Part shown: one piece after another, positions 38,044 to 45,346 of the stretch
How the letters are laid out: the number at the start of each line of letters is the position of its first letter
Numbering within the stretch: position 1 is the first letter of the stretch
Assembly: GCA_035643775.1 (NCBI GenBank)
Contig: DASQPV010000016.1
Location: 154,529-218,528 of the forward strand
Direction: 5' to 3'
Length of the DNA: 64,000 nt
DNA from: Candidatus Angelobacter sp.
GTDB lineage: Bacteria; Bacteroidota; Bacteroidia; Flavobacteriales; Blattabacteriaceae
Translations under genes and position numbers: made by a program
Notes under the pieces: model-generated
Told to the model about the DNA's origin: nothing
Seen by the model: only the letters and a program-made list of their open reading frames with translations
Database searches by the model: none

Positions 38044-38238
38044 TTACGTCAAAAGTTGACGTTTGATATTTTTAAAATCTGCAGGGTTTACCGATGTAAA
38101 ATGGGTCAGTCTTTTTTTTCTTTTATGAGTTTTTTTAGTTAGAATGTGATTTTTAAATGCATGCTTTCTCTTAATATTTCCATTAGAAGTTAACTGGAAA
38201 CGTTTTTTGGCTCCAGATTTACTTTTCAATTTTGGCAT
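38044..38238 (-). CDS. rpmI: 50S ribosomal protein L35 (bL35)
   Basis: L35 (64 residues) is recognised by [39 protein letters not shown] and the C-terminal [15 protein letters not shown]. It lies 4 bases before rplT and 18 bases after infC, the conserved infC-rpmI-rplT order. Confidence 0.97.
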   Translation of the reverse strand: MPKLKSKSGAKKRFQLTSNGNIKRKHAFKNHILTKKTHKRKKRLTHFTSVNPADFKNIKRQLLT

Positions 38239-38256
38239 ACTAAATTTTTATTTTAT

Positions 38257-38811
38257 TCATTTAGGAGATAGAATTATAAACATTCGTTTACCCTCCGTTC
38301 TTATCGCTTGTTCTATACGACCAAATGGACTCAAAACATCAACAAATCTATTGATCATTTCCTCGCCCTTCCCTTTATGGAGAATGTTCCTCCCCTTAAA
38401 GAATAGAGAAACTTTAACTCTTTCTTTCGATTTCAAAAATCTTTCAGCATTTTTTATCTTGAATTCTAGATCATGTGAACTAGTTTGAAGTCCAAAGCGG
38501 ATTTCCTTTATTATCCGTTTTTTATCTCTATTTAACTGCTTTTTCTTTTTTTTTTGGTCGTATAAAAACTTTTTATAACTTAGAATCCTACAAACAGGGG
38601 GCCTAGATACTGAATCAACTTCAACTAGATCTAACCCTTGATCTTTAGCTATTTTTAGAGCTTCTAAAATAGGAAAAACCCCACTTCCATCTTCACTAAT
38701 TAACCTAACCTCTTTTGAGTAAATATGCTCATTAATTGGGTGAAGATTTTTTTCCTTATTGACTTTAATCCTATGGATATTACTTTTTTTTTTAGAAAAT
38801 TTTCTATGCAA
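38257..38811 (-). CDS. infC: Translation initiation factor IF-3
   Basis: IF-3 (about 184 residues) controls start-codon and initiator-tRNA choice. PINEHIYSKEVRLI, ALKIAKDQGLDLVEV and PPVCRILSYKKFLYDQKKK form the N domain, and EIRFGLQTSSHDLEFKIKNA the C domain. No ATG occurs in the first 90 codons. The frame can only start at TTG (38811) or at the ATC before it (38814), directly after the thrS stop. Non-AUG starts on infC are a classic autoregulatory device. An A10 tract (38546-38555) is in frame. Confidence 0.95.
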   Translation of the reverse strand: MHRKFSKKKSNIHRIKVNKEKNLHPINEHIYSKEVRLISEDGSGVFPILEALKIAKDQGLDLVEVDSVSRPPVCRILSYKKFLYDQKKKKKQLNRDKKRIIKEIRFGLQTSSHDLEFKIKNAERFLKSKERVKVSLFFKGRNILHKGKGEEMINRFVDVLSPFGRIEQAIRTEGKRMFIILSPK

Positions 38812-38814
38812 GAT

Positions 38815-40716
38815 TTAAATGTTTTTATAAAAATTAATTTCTTTTCTTAGAAAGTCTAGAAAGAGATTTATCGAAATAGATCCCAAATTTCCTATTATAT
38901 GTCTGCGTACAGAGATTGTACCTTTTTCTTGTTCCTTGTCTCCAATTACAGCTATTATAGGTATTTTATAGGTTTCGGCATCTCTAATTTTTTTAGAGAT
39001 ATTTTCATTTCTCTCATCCAAGATAGACCTTACCCCATAAATATATAGCAAATCTAAAACTTTTTTTGCAAATTTAAGATTTTTTTTTTTAATTGGAAGC
39101 AAAATAACTTGGGTTGGAGCAAGCCAAAGTGGGAGATTTCCCACTGTGTGTTCCAAAAGAATCGCTGAAAATCGTTCTAAAGAACCAAAATGTGCACGAT
39201 GAATTATAACTGGTCGATGAAATTTATTATCTATACCTTTATAGGATAAATCAAAACATTCAGGTAAATTGTAATCTACTTGGATTGTACCTAATTGCCA
39301 ATTTCTACCTAGAGAATCTTTAACCATAAAATCTAGTTTAGGGCCATAGAAAGCTGCTTCTCCATATGCTAAAATAGTTTTTAAGTTTTTCATTCTTGAA
39401 GAGTGAATAATAGCTTCTTCTGATTTTTTCCAATTTTCTTCAGAACCTATATAAGAATTTCTATTATCTCTTAGAGAGATCTTTGCCGTATATTCTTTAA
39501 ATCCAAAGACCCTAAATACATAAAAGATCATATCAATCACAGATTGAATTTCAATAGACAACTGATCTTGAGTACAAAATATGTGGGCATCATCTTGAGT
39601 GAAGGATCTAGTACGAGAAATCCCATGTAGCTCTCCGCTTTTTTCATATCGATATACCGTCCCGAATTCAGCTAAACGTTTTGGCAAATCTCTGTATGAG
39701 AATTTTTTATTTCGATAAATTTCACAGTGATGTGGACAATTCATTGGTTTTAAAAGAAATTCCTCTTCTTTATTAGGAGTCCTTATTGGTTTAAAAGAAT
39801 TTTTTCCATACTTTTTCCAGTGGCCTGAAGTTTCATAAAGTATTTTATGCCCAATATGGGGCGTAATAACCATTTCATACCCAGATTTTTTTTGCAACTT
39901 TATTAGAAAATTTTCCATACGTTTAAGTAAGTCGGTACCTTTAGGTCCCCATAAAGGCAATCCAGATCCTACACGTTCAGAAAAAATAAATAAACCAAGT
40001 TCTTTACCTAATTTCCTATGATCACGCTTTTTAGTTTCCTCCAAAATAAGAAGATACTCTTCTAAATATTCTTTTCTAGGGAAAGAAATTCCGTAAATGC
40101 GAGTAAGCTGTTCATTTACCTTCCAATAGGATCCGGATGTATTGAGAATTTTTACTGCTTTTATCAATCCAGTATGCGGAATATGTACGCCCTTGCATAA
40201 ATATGTGAAATCTCCATAAGTGCAAAAAGTAATAACTTGAAAACTTTCGATTAATTCAATTTTATATTTGTTTCCTTCATAATGTTTTATAGCTTCATTT
40301 TTTGAAAATGTATCACTTTTAAAAGTGGTTGATTTTAGAGCGTTTTCCATAATTTTTTTCTCAATCTTATTGAAATCTTTTAAATTCGCTTCTCCAAAAT
40401 CTAGATCAGAGTAAAAACCATTTTCAATTGGAAAACCAATATGTAAATTTGCTTTAGGATAAAAATTTAAAATAGCTTGAGCTAACAAATGAGCTGAAGA
40501 GTGCCAAAAAGCCTTTTTACCTAGGCTATTATGCCATGTATAAAAAGATAATTCATCATCTTCGAATATTTCTATATCTAATTCAATTTGTTGTCCGTTA
40601 ATACTAGCTGATAAAACTCTTTTTGAAAAACTATGACTGATACCTTTAACTATTTTAGCGGGAGTTATTACTTTGCCATTAGGAATTCCTTTGCCATTAG
40701 GAAAACGAATAATCAT
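38815..40716 (-). CDS. thrS: Threonyl-tRNA synthetase
   Basis: The 633-residue class II enzyme charges tRNA-Thr and edits mischarged serine. Domains in order are a TGS domain (1-60), the editing domain with HSSAHLLAQAIL and CKGVHIPHTG, the catalytic core with GTVYRYEKSGELHGISRTRSFTQDD-type motif 2 and PVIIHRAHFGSLERFSAILLEH motif 3, and the anticodon-binding domain. An 18-bp duplication near the start doubles PNGK. The ATG overlaps the ffh stop (ATGA). It leads into infC-rpmI-rplT. Confidence 0.97.
   Translation of the reverse strand: MIIRFPNGKGIPNGKVITPAKIVKGISHSFSKRVLSASINGQQIELDIEIFEDDELSFYTWHNSLGKKAFWHSSAHLLAQAILNFYPKANLHIGFPIENGFYSDLDFGEANLKDFNKIEKKIMENALKSTTFKSDTFSKNEAIKHYEGNKYKIELIESFQVITFCTYGDFTYLCKGVHIPHTGLIKAVKILNTSGSYWKVNEQLTRIYGISFPRKEYLEEYLLILEETKKRDHRKLGKELGLFIFSERVGSGLPLWGPKGTDLLKRMENFLIKLQKKSGYEMVITPHIGHKILYETSGHWKKYGKNSFKPIRTPNKEEEFLLKPMNCPHHCEIYRNKKFSYRDLPKRLAEFGTVYRYEKSGELHGISRTRSFTQDDAHIFCTQDQLSIEIQSVIDMIFYVFRVFGFKEYTAKISLRDNRNSYIGSEENWKKSEEAIIHSSRMKNLKTILAYGEAAFYGPKLDFMVKDSLGRNWQLGTIQVDYNLPECFDLSYKGIDNKFHRPVIIHRAHFGSLERFSAILLEHTVGNLPLWLAPTQVILLPIKKKNLKFAKKVLDLLYIYGVRSILDERNENISKKIRDAETYKIPIIAVIGDKEQEKGTISVRRHIIGNLGSISINLFLDFLRKEINFYKNI
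40671..40703 (-). repeat. 18-bp-period tandem duplication at the start of thrS
   Basis: CTTTGCCATTAGGAA occurs at 40671-40685 and 40689-40703 on the + strand, an 18-base period in frame. It yields the repeated residues FPNGKGIPNGK at the N-terminus of ThrRS, in the TGS domain. Confidence 0.85.
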
Positions 40717-41987
40717 ATTTTTAGAATTATTTTCTTTATATACTGAAATTTTTTCAAAAGATCATCTACTTCTTCGATAGTATTTCCAGATCCTTTGGAA
40801 ATACGAATCTTTCGACTTTCGTTTATGAGTTCCGGATTTTTACGTTCTTTTTCCGTTAGAGAATATATAATTGATTCGGTCTTTTTAAAAAGATCCCCTT
40901 TTAATTCAATTTTATGAAAAATATTTCCCATACCCATCATTCCTAATAGATCTTTTACGGGTCCCATCTTTTTTACCTTATGAATTTGACTTAAAAAATC
41001 ATTAAAATCAAATTTATTTTGATCAATCTTCCTATGTAGTTCTTCTGCTTGTTCTTTACTTAATTGCTCATTAACTTTTTCCACCATAGAGATTACATCC
41101 TCCATTCCAAGTAGGCTTTTCGCTATTCTTTCTGGATAGAAAATATCTAAATCCTCTATTTTTTCTCCAGTTCCTATAAACTTTATTGGCTTTTTAGAAA
41201 TGGAACAAACAGTGAGAGCAGCTCCTCCCTTAGCATCACCATCTAGTTTATTCAATACGACTCCGTTAAAATCCAGTACATCTTTAAAATTTTTTGCGGT
41301 ATTTGCGGCATCTTGTCCAGTCATTGCATCTACAATAAAAAGGCTTTCTGATGGACGAATCGCTTTATAAATACGCTTCATTTCGTCCATCATTACTTTA
41401 TCAATAGATAATCGTCCAGCCGTATCAATTATTAGCACATCATAATTACCTTCTTTAGCAAAAGCGACAGATCTTTTAGCAATTTCTAAAGTATTTTCAT
41501 TCCCATTTTGGGAAATAACAGTAACCCCTATTTGGTCGGATAGAACTTTTATTTGATGAATAGCAGCTGGTCTATATATGTCCGTTGTGGAAATAAGTGT
41601 TTTTTTTCTTTTTTTTTTTAAAAAATGAGCTAGTTTTACTGAAAAAGTCGTTTTACCACTTCCTTGAAGTCCGAAAATAAAAACAACAGATAAATCTTTT
41701 GATAAATCAATTTCATAATTTCGTATACCCATTAATTCAACAAGTTCATCATGAATAATATTTATTAAAAGTTTCCTTTTATTGAAAGATTCAAAAACTT
41801 TTTTACCTAACGCCTTTTTTTTTACCCTTTCAATAAATTTTTTAACTACTTTAATATTAACATCTGCATCCAATAATGCTATACGCACTTCCATTAGAGA
41901 TTCTGAAATATTTTTTTCATTTATTTTTCCATGTACTGTTAAAAAATGGATGGCTTTTTCTAGATTTTTTTTTAGTGATTCAAACAT
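40713..41987 (-). CDS. ffh: Signal recognition particle protein Ffh
   Basis: Ffh binds SRP RNA and signal peptides. The 424-residue protein has the N domain, a G domain with GLQGSGKTTFSVKLAHFL, DIYRPAAIHQL-type DTD region, DTAGRLS and NKLDGDAKGGAAL, and a methionine-containing M domain (FNDFLSQIHKVKKMGPVKDL). It is slightly short at the C-terminus compared with free-living relatives. An A11 tract (41609-41619) is in frame. The SRP RNA gene was not identified here. Confidence 0.96.
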   Translation of the reverse strand: MFESLKKNLEKAIHFLTVHGKINEKNISESLMEVRIALLDADVNIKVVKKFIERVKKKALGKKVFESFNKRKLLINIIHDELVELMGIRNYEIDLSKDLSVVFIFGLQGSGKTTFSVKLAHFLKKKRKKTLISTTDIYRPAAIHQIKVLSDQIGVTVISQNGNENTLEIAKRSVAFAKEGNYDVLIIDTAGRLSIDKVMMDEMKRIYKAIRPSESLFIVDAMTGQDAANTAKNFKDVLDFNGVVLNKLDGDAKGGAALTVCSISKKPIKFIGTGEKIEDLDIFYPERIAKSLLGMEDVISMVEKVNEQLSKEQAEELHRKIDQNKFDFNDFLSQIHKVKKMGPVKDLLGMMGMGNIFHKIELKGDLFKKTESIIYSLTEKERKNPELINESRKIRISKGSGNTIEEVDDLLKKFQYIKKIILKI

Positions 41988-42007
41988 TTTTATTTTTTTT
42001 TTAACGG

Positions 42008-43735
42008 CTACATTCTTTCCAGCATCTTAATCCCTAATAGATCCATTACCCTCTTTATAACCTTTGCACTTATAGAGGATAAATAAATACGAAACTTTCT
42101 TTGATGAATGTTTTTCGAGTTCAAAATGTTTATATTCTGATAAAATTCGTTAAAACTTTTAGCTAAATCATAAACATAGTTAGCAATTATTGAGGGATTT
42201 AAAGTTCTTTCCGCATTTTTCAAGTAAAAAGAATATCGCTCAAGAATTTTTATAATTTTTTTCTCAAAATAGGTCAAAGAAAAATCATTCTCTAAAAAAG
42301 TGTTATATATTTTTGTTTTTAGTTCAAGAGAACGAATCCTTGCATATGTGTACTGAATGTAAGTAGCTGTATTTCCTTTCAATTCTATGGAATTTTCTGT
42401 ATGGAAAAGAATTCTTTTTTTGGGATCAACTTTTAGAATAAAATATTTTAAAGCACCTATTCCAATGATTTCCAATAGAGATGGAATCTTTCCAAGATAT
42501 TGAGTTAATTTTCTAGCGGTTCTATGCATCTTATCCATTAAATCATCAGCATAAACAACAGTTCCTTCTCTAGACTTCATCTTACCTGATGGTAGATCAA
42601 CCATTCCATAAGAACAATGGAATATAGACCAAGGATATCCTAAATCTTTTAGGATAAGAAATAATCCCTGAAAATGGGAATTTTGTTCTTCTCCAACAAC
42701 GTAGATCATAGAATCAATAGAATGTTTTTTAAATCGTTCAAGAGTTGTTCCAAGATCTTGAGTAATGTATAAAGACGTTCCATCTGAACGAAGAAGAAGC
42801 TTTTTCTCTAGTCCTTTAAAATACACCCATATTGACCCGTCTTTTTCTCTAAAAAAAAATCCATTTTCAATACCTTTTTTAATAATGTCCCTACCTAGAA
42901 TAGAGGTTTTACTTTCATATTGTATTTCATCAAAATGAACGTTTAATCTTCGATAAGTTTTATCAAATCCATCGTAAACCCATTTATTCATTTTCTTCCA
43001 TAGATTTAATGTTTCATTTTTACCGTATTCCCATTTTATTAAGGTTTCTCTGGCATCCCTCATTATTTCTGATTTTTTCTCAGCTATTTCACGTTTATAC
43101 CCATTAGCGCATAGAAATGCGACCTCTTTTTGCCATTTTTTCTCAAAGAGAACATAATACTTTCCTACAAAATGATCTCCTTTGATCCCACTACTTTTAG
43201 GAGTTTCCCCATTGCTAAATTTTTCCCAAGCGATCATAGATTTGCATATATGAATTCCCCTATCGTTGATAATTTGAGTTTTAATTACATTTTTACCGTT
43301 TGCTTTAAAAATTCTTGATATAGAATCTCCTAAAAGAATATTCCGCATATGCCCCAAGTGAAGAGGTTTATTGGTATTAGGTGATGAATATTCCACCATT
43401 ACAGAGTACTTTTTTTTGTTTTTTTCGACGAAAAAGTCATCTTCAATCATACTTTTAAACAACTCTAAGTAATAATCATCTTTCCAAATAAAATTAAGAA
43501 AACCTTGAATCAACTGAAAAGATTCAAAAATATCTGTGTTAATTAATACAGAATTTCCAACTTCTTTTCCTATTTCTCTAAGAGATTTTTTTATCTTCTT
43601 TTCCAAGGTAAATATTACCCAAGTAATATCCCCTAATTTGGTGTACTGAATTTCTGGCCTTAAAGAAGTAATATTGTAGCATTGATGTAGAGCTTTTCTA
43701 GCAATAGATTCCATATAATGGATGAAATTTATCAT
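42008..43735 (-). CDS. argS: Arginyl-tRNA synthetase
   Basis: This 575-residue class I enzyme charges tRNA-Arg, two of whose substrates lie in this window. The HIGH region is PLHLGHMRNILLGDS. The KMSKS region is the relaxed form usual in ArgRS (DLPSGKMKSREGTVV). The C-terminal DALR anticodon-binding domain is present (ATYIQYTYARIRSLE and on). Two ATGs, at 43735 and 43714, are possible starts. It leads into ffh-thrS-infC on the same strand. Confidence 0.96.
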   Translation of the reverse strand: MINFIHYMESIARKALHQCYNITSLRPEIQYTKLGDITWVIFTLEKKIKKSLREIGKEVGNSVLINTDIFESFQLIQGFLNFIWKDDYYLELFKSMIEDDFFVEKNKKKYSVMVEYSSPNTNKPLHLGHMRNILLGDSISRIFKANGKNVIKTQIINDRGIHICKSMIAWEKFSNGETPKSSGIKGDHFVGKYYVLFEKKWQKEVAFLCANGYKREIAEKKSEIMRDARETLIKWEYGKNETLNLWKKMNKWVYDGFDKTYRRLNVHFDEIQYESKTSILGRDIIKKGIENGFFFREKDGSIWVYFKGLEKKLLLRSDGTSLYITQDLGTTLERFKKHSIDSMIYVVGEEQNSHFQGLFLILKDLGYPWSIFHCSYGMVDLPSGKMKSREGTVVYADDLMDKMHRTARKLTQYLGKIPSLLEIIGIGALKYFILKVDPKKRILFHTENSIELKGNTATYIQYTYARIRSLELKTKIYNTFLENDFSLTYFEKKIIKILERYSFYLKNAERTLNPSIIANYVYDLAKSFNEFYQNINILNSKNIHQRKFRIYLSSISAKVIKRVMDLLGIKMLERM

Positions 43736-43886
43736 CTAGGTTTTTGCTACGCTTTTATTCAGCGCCTGATTAACATAAACAAACTTCTCCATAGTTCCTT
43801 GTCTATAATATAAGAATGACATTTACAAACACAATTGTAAAGCGTGTAATTCTGAATACATAAAAACAGTTTAGGCAGCTGAAACT

Positions 43887-44783
43887 CTAATATCCGCTTT
43901 TTTGTTTTATTTTTCTGAATATTTCAAGTACTTTTTGTCCAATTTCTGAAGGAGTATCTGCTATATGTATTCCGCATTTTCTCATTATTTTTATTTTGGA
44001 TTTAGCCGTATCTTCTTCTCCTCCAACAATAGCTCCAGCATGTCCCATAATTCTTCCTTTTGGAGCTGTTTGGCCAGCTATGAACCCAATAACCGGTTTC
44101 TTATTACCTATTTCTCTAACCCCAAGCGCAGCGTCTTTTTCCATTTTTCCCCCAATTTCCCCTATAATAACAATCACTTCGGTAGCATCATCTTCCATAA
44201 ATAACGAAACAATTTCTTGCATGCTACTCCCAATAATAGGATCTCCACCAACTCCAACTGCTGTTGATATTCCAAGTCCAGATGCCACTATTTGATCAGC
44301 TGCTTCATAAGTTAGCGTTCCAGATTTTGACACTATCCCAATTGGACCTCTCTCAAAAATAAATCCAGGCATAATTCCAACTTTGGATTCTCCAACTGTA
44401 ATTACACCTGGACAATTTGGTCCAATTAGTCTAGATTTTTTTTCTCTAAGGTATCTTTTCACCTGAATCATATCATAAATAGGAATACCTTCGGTAATAC
44501 AAACAATAAGGGAAATATTAGATTCAGCCGCTTCCATAATAGCATCTGCAGCAAATGCAGGGGGAACAAAAATAACACTAACATCGGCGCTTGTTTCTCT
44601 AACGGCTTTATCAACTGTATCAAATACAGGTTTCCCTAGATGTTTTTTTCCTCCTTTTCCTGGAGAAACTCCACCAAGAATAGAACTTCCATATGCAATC
44701 ATTTGCTCAGAATGAAAGCTTCCTTCTTTTCCCGTGAATCCTTGTACAATAATTCTAGAATTTTTACTAACTAGTATGCTCAT
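43887..44783 (-). CDS. sucD: Succinyl-CoA synthetase alpha subunit
   Basis: SucD, with SucC, interconverts succinyl-CoA and succinate, making a nucleoside triphosphate in the TCA cycle. The 298-residue protein has the CoA-binding fold (IIVQGFTGKEGSFHSEQM), GPNCPGVI, and the phosphorylated His in RIMGHAGAIVGG. It is full length. sucC is not in this window. Succinyl-CoA is also used by DapD. Its upstream spacer (44784-44884) is shared with the divergent DUF4258 gene. Confidence 0.96.
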   Translation of the reverse strand: MSILVSKNSRIIVQGFTGKEGSFHSEQMIAYGSSILGGVSPGKGGKKHLGKPVFDTVDKAVRETSADVSVIFVPPAFAADAIMEAAESNISLIVCITEGIPIYDMIQVKRYLREKKSRLIGPNCPGVITVGESKVGIMPGFIFERGPIGIVSKSGTLTYEAADQIVASGLGISTAVGVGGDPIIGSSMQEIVSLFMEDDATEVIVIIGEIGGKMEKDAALGVREIGNKKPVIGFIAGQTAPKGRIMGHAGAIVGGEEDTAKSKIKIMRKCGIHIADTPSEIGQKVLEIFRKIKQKSGY

Positions 44784-44884
44784 AATTTCATTGTTATCTG
44801 AGCAGAACCTTTCTTATAGTTCCCCAAAAAAACAAAAAATATTTTAATTCGTATATTAACTAAGTTATTAAAAACGTAATACAT

Positions 44885-45205
44885 ATGATTTTTTTAAAGC
44901 GTTTAGGGTTCTTTTCTTTGGGAGTGATTTTAGGATTGATTATCATGTATTCTTCTAATAAAAGAGTTTTGAATGATCTCAGTAGCAAAGAAATTCTTTG
45001 TAAATTTTACGTACCCCAAAATAAAAATAGAGATTTTATTTGGCTTTTCCACGCTGGAAAAATAAATTTTCTAAGTACCATAAATAGGCCTTTTACTGTA
45101 TACAAAATACATTATAATACCTACATTTTTATAGTAGAAAATAGGGAGAAAACTGCAATAATTCAAAGTGTGAAAAAAGATGAAAAGAACATATCAACCT
45201 TCTAG
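44885..45205 (+). CDS. DUF4258-like membrane-anchored protein
   Basis: This 106-residue protein has one N-terminal hydrophobic helix (about residues 6-22, [17 protein letters not shown]) and a soluble domain resembling flavobacterial DUF4258 proteins. Similar features are [12 protein letters not shown], the region [18 protein letters not shown], and [14 protein letters not shown] near the end. The function is unknown. The last 26 bases overlap the rpmH start, so the two are likely cotranslated. The family call is from memory of the layout and is moderately sure. Confidence 0.65.
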   Translation: MIFLKRLGFFSLGVILGLIIMYSSNKRVLNDLSSKEILCKFYVPQNKNRDFIWLFHAGKINFLSTINRPFTVYKIHYNTYIFIVENREKTAIIQSVKKDEKNISTF

Positions 45206-45311
45206 AATAAAAAGAGCCTCAAAACATGGTTTTATGAAAAGAATGAGTACTAAAAGGAGTAAAAAAGTCTTGAAAAGAAGAAGATCAAAAGGTAGGAAAA
45301 TATTAGTTTAA
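45180..45311 (+). CDS. rpmH: 50S ribosomal protein L34 (bL34)
   Basis: L34 (43 residues) is recognised by [19 protein letters not shown], followed by KRM and the tail [11 protein letters not shown]. It starts at 45180 inside the 3' end of the DUF4258-like gene in another frame (26-base overlap). The position next to rnpA, common in other phyla, is not seen. It is too short to be found easily by length-based gene callers. Confidence 0.93.
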   Translation: MKRTYQPSRIKRASKHGFMKRMSTKRSKKVLKRRRSKGRKILV

Positions 45312-45346
45312 AGTTATCCTTTCAGAGATTTTTTATTCCTTTTTTT

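Noticed and set aside
43822-43841. Inverted repeat TTTACAA-N6-TTGTAAA downstream of sucD as a terminator
   Set aside because: The stem is short and AT-only, with no T-run on either strand, so it is too weak to call.
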